Positions 53,288-60,000 of a stretch of DNA of 60,000 bases are shown piece by piece; the first letter of the stretch is position 1; every line of letters starts with the position of its first letter. The notes under the pieces are model-generated. The model was not told the origin of the DNA, made no database searches, and saw nothing but the letters and a program-made list of their open reading frames with translations. The position numbers were made by a program, and so were the translations under genes. Source of the DNA: Symsagittifera roscoffensis (Eukaryota > Xenacoelomorpha > Acoela > Convolutidae). The stretch spans positions 55,395,504 through 55,455,503 of the forward strand of contig NC_087063.1 of the NCBI RefSeq assembly GCF_963678635.1, written 5' to 3'.

Positions 53288-54259
53288 TTTTTAACAAAAA
53301 AAACCTCGGTGTCCAATAGAAAATGCTCCTCTTTGTCCAAAAGCGGGAATTTTATACTAGAGGGTATTTTTATTCACTCATTTTTTCAAATAGTTTTTAT
53401 ACTTCATCAAAAGTATCTACTCTCGGATTTCAAAGGTAAACATATTTTTTTTGCTGTTTTTTGTGTAAAGTCCCGATGTTTTGAAACTCGGGTTGACCTA
53501 AAGAGGATATCATACAATTTTATGCTTGGAAATTTTTCAGTGAAAGTAGCAGAATAAGCCTTCAACCCTTCAATGAAATATAATGAGCATTTTTTGGAAT
53601 TGAATAACAAGCTTGTGCTATATTTTTCTACAAAAACTTTTTTTTGCCATAGCTTGATTGGCATTGTTTCTTGCTTAGACGTCAACCTGTGAAATTACCA
53701 TTGTGCAATAGTCTAGGCTGATCTATGAGCTCTCTGAATTCTTTATTTATGTTGCTGAAAACTTAATTCGATATATTTAACACGCAGTACAAAATTGCTC
53801 CTTTTTGAATTGTAGCAATCTAATTAATCGTGTTATTTTATCACCCTGTGTTTCCCATTTGATATTTGATATTGTCGAACGGGTTTTTCAAAATATTTTC
53901 TTAACAACAACTGTTCAGTGATCATTAAGGGACAGTCGAACCATTCAGGAGTTTGCCTTGATTTGCCAAGTCAGCCGAGTTTATGTTGGTCATTGGGTTT
54001 TAAGAAATTGTGTTTTTTTTTAAATGTTACATAGGTTTTTCCAATTAAAAACTAAAAATTTAGCTTGTTGAAAATGAACAGAACAGTTTGTCGAAACTAT
54101 CTAAAACTAGGTTCAGTTTTAAAGGCTGCACATTTAGCCAAAATTTAGTTGAGTGTCAGTGTATTTATTTTACATTGAGTTCTATCGATCTACTAATCAC
54201 CGCAGTCAAGTCACTTCAAGTCAGCTATTGTTAAGTTGGTCATTGGATTTTCGGAAGAT

Positions 54260-54889
54260 TTGCAAGTCAGTGTCTTAGTGCTTGTTGTCAGCTGTTTTAA
54301 CAAAAGCAAAATTGTTGATGCTTTTCTTTGAACGTTTCTGTATCCTGTCGGTACAGACAGTCTTGATAACTTCATCCTCGAGGATAATCCTTTCGATCAT
54401 CGCGTGTAGGGTTTTGTTTTCAAGGACTTCGATGTAAGCTTTTATGATTTTGAATTTAAACTGGGCCAATATCTGTCGCAAATATCTGATAATTTGGAAA
54501 AAGTCTCTCTATCAACGTTTCGAAGCGCCAATGATCCATCTTGGCGCTTTGGTGGACTAAAATTTGACATTTCGATTCAACTGTGAGTTGAAGCTTACTC
54601 ATTTCCTCGTATCGTTCATTTCGAAACAGGAAGTCGAAAATGTCGGCATAATTGTGTACCTCACATTTGTCCGATCCCTTGTTTAGCCTACAAAATTGTT
54701 CGTCATTTGTCTTCTCTCGTTGAGTTTTCTCGTTTTTTTCCCCGAGTACCTGGGTGTCCAATATAAAAATGCTACTCGTTTCGTAAACCGGAACATATTA
54801 CGTCGAGATACTTTTTTTCCGTGCTTTAAAATGGCCGGAAAATTTCTGTCCCATATGGATAGCAAAATGGATGGCAAAATGGATAGCAT
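54260..54889 (-). pseudogene. Best-preserved copy of the unidentified repeated gene
   Basis: Minus-strand open pieces at 54,889-54,683, 54,761-54,456 and 54,481-54,275 overlap in different frames and together cover the whole recognisable region. Order: LLSIWDRNFPAILKHGKKVS, RRNMFRFTKRVAFLYWTPRYS, a charged linker, DEQFCRLNKGSDKCEVHNYA, FDFLFRNERYEEMSKLQLT, FETLIERLFPNYQIFATDI, then IIKAYIEVLENKTLHAMIER and IQKRSKKSINNFAFVKTADN. Only two shifts interrupt it. Neither end has a clear start or splice site. The protein would be basic and mostly alpha-helical; no known domain was recognised. Five other broken copies in the array keep the same order, which argues that it was once a real gene and not chance. 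Confidence 0.55.
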
Positions 54890-55579
54890 AATTGGAATGC
54901 AAGACTCATTTTTTGAAACTCTTTGTTTTTAGAAAGTCACTGTCGAGCAAAGTTTTTACGCCCGGGTAGGCATGTTTGCACCAAATTGATTCAAAAAGAC
55001 TGCCTCAGGTTTGATCTATTCTGCTTAAATTAAATAGATCCGTAAAATAGCTGATCACTCCTGCTTTTGTTTCTTTTTCATGTTCGAGAAGTTGAAGAGA
55101 ACAACCGGCATTATGTTAAGTAAAACAAAAACGAATAGGATTTATTCTTTCTAATTTTAAACTTTTTTTCAAATTATTCATAACATTGATCTAGATACCA
55201 GAAAAAATCATCCCTAGCAAAAATATAATCATATTGACCCAAAAAAAGATACATCAATGACCCCGCAATTTCTTTCGGGTAGTTTAATTTACAAAAAAGT
55301 TTTCAGAATTGGTGAGTTTTTTTGAAACATTTTACATAAATTTGTCCGACTGAAAACTACAAATTTAGCTCGTTGAAAGTGAACAAAACAATTGTTTGAA
55401 CTATCTAAAATTATGTTCATTTTTAAAGGCTGCGCATTTAGCCAAACTTTAGATTAGCGTCAGTGTTGTATGGTGCTGTGTATTACATTGAGTTGTATCG
55501 ATATGCTAATCACCGAAATCAAGTCAGCCGAGTTTAAGTTGGTGATTGGCGTTTTCGGATGATAGGCAAGACGCTGTCT

Positions 55580-55985
55580 TTGTGGTTGTTGTCAGCTGTT
55601 TTAACAAAATCAAATTCGTTGATGCCTTCATTTGAAAGTTCTGAATCATTTCAGTGCAGACAGTGTTGATAACTTCATACCAAGGATGATCCTTTCGATC
55701 GTTGCGTGTAGGGTTTTGTTCTCAAGGACGTCGATATAAATTCTTTTGATTACTGAAATTAAGGTGGGTCGTGCTACTCTTTGATCCAATTCCGATTTCA
55801 AGCTTACTCATTTCCTCGTAAAGTTTATCTCGAAACACGAAGTCAAAAGATTTGGAATCTTTGTGTGCCTCAAATACGTCCGGTACCTTAAATAACAGAC
55901 AAAGATGTCCACAATTTAGCTTCCCTCGCTGCTGGTAATTGTTATTTTTTAAACAAAAAAACCTAGGTGTCCAATACAAAAACGC
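55580..55985 (-). pseudogene. Broken copy 6 of the repeated gene
   Basis: Minus-strand reading starts with YWTPRFF and continues KLNCGHLCLLFKVPDVFEAH, SKSFDFVFRDKLYEEMSKLE, IGIGSKSSTTHLNFSNQKNL, then IERIIL-type and KGINEF-type phrases after a stop. It is close to copy 1 (47,785-48,165). Confidence 0.5.
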
Positions 55986-57040
55986 TCCTTCTTGTCCAAA
56001 TGCTGAAATTTTATACTGGATGGTTCTTTATTCACTCGTTTCTTCAAATTGTCTTTATACCTCATGAAAGGTATCTACTCTCGTAATTCAAACGTAAAAA
56101 GTTTTTTTTTGGGTAAGTCCCTATGTTTTGAAATTCGGGTTGACCTAAAAAGCCTATCATACAAATTTATACGTGGAAACTTTTCTTTGAAAATAGCAGA
56201 ATAAGCCTTTAACCCTTCAATGAAATTATTTGAGCCTTTTTCGAGACTCTGGAGATGAAAAACAAGCTTGTGCTATGTTTCTCTACAAAATTTTTTCATG
56301 CCATAGCATGATTGACATGTTTCTTGCTTAGACGTCAACCTGTGAAATTGCCATTTTTGCATGAATCAAGACTGATGTATGAGCTCTCTGAATTCTTTAT
56401 TTTTGTTACTAAAAACCTATTTCGATATGTAACCCGCACTACAAAATTGCTCCATTTTGAATTGAAGCAGTCTAGTAAGTCGGATTATTTACACCCTATG
56501 TTTCCCATTTGGTGTTTGTTACTGTCGAACAGGTTTTTTAAAATATTTTTAAACAACTGTTGAATGCTCATTGAGGGACGGTCGAACCATTCAGGACTTT
56601 GCCTTGATTTGCGAATTGTCTTGTTTGTATTACACACGCATGTTCTAATCTGTTATATTCGACTTTTGTAAACCTTGAAACTCAAATGTAATCAGTTTTT
56701 ATTCATGGACTTCCACGAGGTCGTACACAAATTTAGATTTAGGTCGTGCAAAACTCGTCTTTACGTCGGGAAACCATCCCTATCAAAAGTTTAATCAGAT
56801 TTTGACATAAAAAGTGTACACTTTAATGACCCCGCAATTTCTTTTGAATAATTTGTTTTGCGAAAAAAAAAGTTTTAAGAAATAGTGTTTTTTTTTCAAA
56901 TGTTACATAGATTTTCCAACTGAAAACTAAAAAATTAGCTTGTTGAACGTGAACACAACAATGTGTCTAAACTATCTAAAACTAGGTTCAATTTTAAAGG
57001 CGGTGTATTTAGCAAAAATTTAGATGAGCGTCAATGTAAT

Positions 57041-60000
57041 TATATTACATTGGGTGGTTATAGTTACTTTGAGTAATTATAGTCACTTCAAGTCAGCCGA
57101 TTTTAGGCAGTCAAGTCACTTCAAGTCAGCCGAGTTTATGTTGGTCATAGGGTTTTCGGATGATTTGCAAATTTATGTTCAATTTTGAAGGTGGTGCATT
57201 TAGCTAAAATTTAGATGAGCGTCATTGTAATTCTAATTATTTTACATTTACATTTAGCTAAAATTTAGATGAGCATCAATGTAATTATTTTATATTGGGT
57301 AGTTATAGTTACATTGGGTAATTATAGTCACTTCAGTCAGCCGAGTGCTTTAAGCTAAAATTTAGATGAGCGTCAATGTAATTATATTAGTTATATTGCA
57401 TTTACATTCAGCTAAAATTTAGATGAGCGTCAATGTAATTATATTACATTGGGTAGTCATAGTTACATTGGGTAATTATAGTCACTTCAAGTCAGCCGAG
57501 TTTATGTTGGTCATTGGGCTTTGGGATGATTTGCAAGGCGCTGTCTTTGTGCTTGTTATATTAATTATTTTGGTCATTGGTAATTATATGACATTGGGTA
57601 ATTATAGTTACATTGGGTAATTATAGTCACTTCAAGTCAGCCGAGTTTAGGCAGCCAAGTCACTTCAAGTCAGCCGAGTTCATGTTGGTCATTGTGTTTT
57701 AAGAAATTGTGTTTTTTTAAATGTTACATAGATTTTTCCAATTGAAAACTAAAAATTTAGCTTGTTGAAAGTGAACACAACAATGTGTCAAACTATCTAA
57801 AACTAGGTCCAATTTTAAAGGCGGTGCATTTAGCTAAAATTTAAACGAGCGTCAATGTAATTTTATTACATTCAGTTGTATCGATGTACTGATCGTCGCA
57901 GCCAAGTCACTTCAAGTCAGCCGAGTTTAGGCAGCCAAGTCACTTCCAGTCAACAGAGCTTATGTTGGTCATTGGGTTTTCGGATGATTTGCAAAACTAT
58001 GTTCAATTTTGAAGGTGGTGTATTTAGCTAAAATTTTGATGAGCGTCAATGTAATTCTATTAATTATATTACATTTACATTTAGCTAAAATTTAGATGAG
58101 CATCAATGTAATTATTTTATATTGGGGAGTTATAGTTACATTGGGTAATTATAGTCACTTCAGTCAGCCGAGTGCTTTTAGCTGAAATTGAGATGAGCGT
58201 CAATGTAATTATATTAGTTATATTGCATTTACATTCAGCTAAAATTTAGATGAGCGTCAATGTAATTATATTACATTGGTTAGTCATAGTTACATTGGGT
58301 AATTATAGTCACTTCAAGTCAGCCGAGTTTATGTTGGTCATTGGGCTTTCGGATGATTTGCAAGGCGCTGTCTTTGTGCTTGTTATATTAATTATTTTGG
58401 TCATTGGTAATTATATTACATTGGGTAATTATAGTTACATTGGGTCATTATAGTCACTTCAAGTCAGCTGAGTTTAGGCAGCCAAGTCACTTCAAGTCAG
58501 CCGAGTTCATGTTGGTCATTGTGTTTTAAGAAATTGTGTTTTTTTTTGTGAACACAACAACGTGTCAAACTATCTAAAACTAGGTTCAATTTTAAAGGCG
58601 GTGCATTTAGCGAACGTGTGAACACAACAACGTGTCAAACTATCTAAAACTAGGTTCAATTTTAAAGGCGGTGCATTTAGCTAACGTTTAGATGAGCTTC
58701 AATGTAATTATATTAATTATATTGGTCATTGGTAATTATTTTACATTGGGTAAGTATAGTTACATTGGGTAATTATAGTCACATCAAGTCAGCCGAGTTT
58801 AGGCAGCCAAGTCACTTCAAGTCAACCGAGTTTATGTTGGTCATTGGGTTTTCGGATGATTTGCAAAACTATGTTCAATTTTGAAGGTGGTGCATTTAGC
58901 TAAAATTTAGATGAGCGTCAATGTAATTAATTATATTAATTATATTACATTTACATTTAGCTAAAATTTAGATGAGCATCATTGTAATTTTATTTACATT
59001 GGGTAGTTATAGTTACATTGGTTAATTATAGTAACTTCAAGTCAGCCGAGTGCTTTTAGCTAAAATTTATTTGAGCGTCATGGTATTAATATTAGTTATA
59101 TTACATTTACATTCAGCTAAAATTTAGATGAGCGTCAATGTAATTATATTACATTGGGTAGTTATAGTTACATTGGGTAATTATAGTCACTTCAAGTCAG
59201 CCGAGTTTAGGCAGCCAAGTCACTTCAAGTCAGCCGAGTTTATGTTGGTCATTGGGTTTTCGGATGATTTGCAAGACGCTGTCTTTGTGCTTGTTTTGAG
59301 CTGTTTTTAACAAAAGCCGGATCGTTGATGCCTTTCTTTGAAAGTTTCTAAATCATTTCAGTGCAGACAGTGTTGATAACTTCATCCTCAAAGATGATCA
59401 TTTCGTACTTCTTGTATGGTTTTGTTTTCAAGGACCTCGACCTAATATCTTTTGATTGTTGAATTTAAACTGGGTCAATATCCCTGCAATTTCTTTTGAA
59501 TAATTTGTTTTACGAAAAAAAAGTGTTAAGAAATTGTTTTTTTTTAATGTAACAGATTTTTCCAACTGAAAACTAAAAAATAAGCTTGTTGAAAGTGAAC
59601 ACAACAATGTGTCTAAACTATCTCAAAATAGGTTCTTTTTTAAAGGCGGTGCATTTAGCTAAAATTTAGATGAGCATCAATGTAATTATTTTACATTGGG
59701 TAGTTATAGTTACATTGGGTAATTATAGTCACTTCAAGTCAGCCGAGTGCTTTTAGCTAAAATTTAGATGAGCGTCATTGTAATTATATTAGTTATATTA
59801 CATTCACATTCAGCTAAAATTTAGATAAGCGTCAATGTAATTATATTACATTGGGTATTCATAGTTACATTGGGTAATTATAGTCACTTCAAGTCAGCCG
59901 AGCTTATGTTGGTCATTGGGCTTTCGGATGATTTGCAAGACGCTGTCTTTGTGCTTGTTATATTAATTATATTGGTCATTGGTAATTATATTACATTGGG
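57041..60000. repeat. Tandem array, distal part: short scrambled sub-repeats
   Basis: Short phrases are repeated many times in changing order: TTAGCTAAAATTTAGATGAG, CGTCAATGTAATTATATTAC, ATTGGGTAATTATAGTCACTT, CAAGTCAGCCGAGTTTATGT and TGGTCATTGGGTTTTCGGAT. Larger repeats of this mixture recur at offsets of about 827, 878 and 697 bp (anchors near 57,429, 58,256, 59,134 and 59,831). The array continues past the window end. A scrap of the minus-strand gene is present at about 59,285-59,420. Confidence 0.88.

Larger units (their letters stand above)
51306..53985. repeat. 2.7-kb segment, second copy of the near-identical tandem pair
   Basis: See the first copy at 48,420-51,097. Even the broken gene copies within it are identical (for example the plus-strand open frames at 49,686 and 52,572 translate alike), so the duplication is recent or an assembly artefact. 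Confidence 0.92.
53986..57040. repeat. Tandem array, diverged units
   Basis: Further array units with the same anchor phrases (AGCAGAATAAGCCTTTAACCC at 56,196, AGGGACGGTCGAACCATTCAGGA near 56,573). They are more diverged than the proximal copies and carry the minus-strand gene fragments at 54,260-54,889 and 55,580-55,985. Confidence 0.75.

Noticed and set aside
57041-60000. A CRISPR-like array
   Set aside because: The repeats have no regular unique spacers, vary in order and length, and the window is eukaryotic.

Overview
This window looks like a transposon-dominated piece of an invertebrate animal nuclear genome. BEL/Pao and hAT elements, spliceosomal-type signals, AT-rich intergenic DNA and complex tandem arrays point that way, and BEL/Pao elements are known only from animals. 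I cannot name the species. No bacterial, organellar or viral genome organisation is visible, and no complete ordinary host gene was found.

Layout. 1-2,150 is a decayed BEL/Pao pol. 2,195-6,085 is a decayed fragment from the 3' end of the large element described next. 6,086-9,340 is non-coding mobile debris, including a family of short inverted-repeat elements with GGCTCTTTT ends. 9,340-9,710 is a second BEL/Pao scrap. 9,711-13,648 is non-coding and crowded with inverted repeats, among them a covarying hairpin family ending in GGAGGGGT. 13,649-35,007 is one very large Ty3/gypsy-type coding region on the + strand. 35,008-39,165 is its 3' non-coding/LTR-like end, split by a 2,814-bp hAT transposon with a perfect 8-bp target duplication, which itself carries a 497-bp non-autonomous relative. 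39,428-40,796 holds a coding-like stretch, possibly the end of a host gene or pseudogene. 40,797-44,970 is AT-rich with no gene recognised apart from one dispersed repeat. 44,970-60,000 is a tandem array containing several broken copies of an unidentified minus-strand gene.

The Ty3/gypsy element is the main interest. Its first reading frame encodes Gag (coiled coil, capsid-like domain, two CCHC knuckles), protease, reverse transcriptase, RNase H and integrase. The frame does not end after integrase: an acidic linker leads into a domain resembling an OARD1/TARG1-type macrodomain. A second, equally long coding region follows (about 23,576-35,007). It holds a coiled-coil protein, an SGNH hydrolase with a complete predicted triad, a second SGNH-like domain, a conserved unknown protein, and two tandem paralogous modules with a CX4CX4HXCX4C signature. 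Older and newer stops and frameshifts, a YMND reverse transcriptase box and an altered integrase triad show that this copy is inactive. The fragment at 2,195-6,085 shows that the 3' coding modules and the 3' end belong to one repeated family.

Limits: all identifications come from reading motifs; no database search was run. Frameshifts could be decay or assembly errors.
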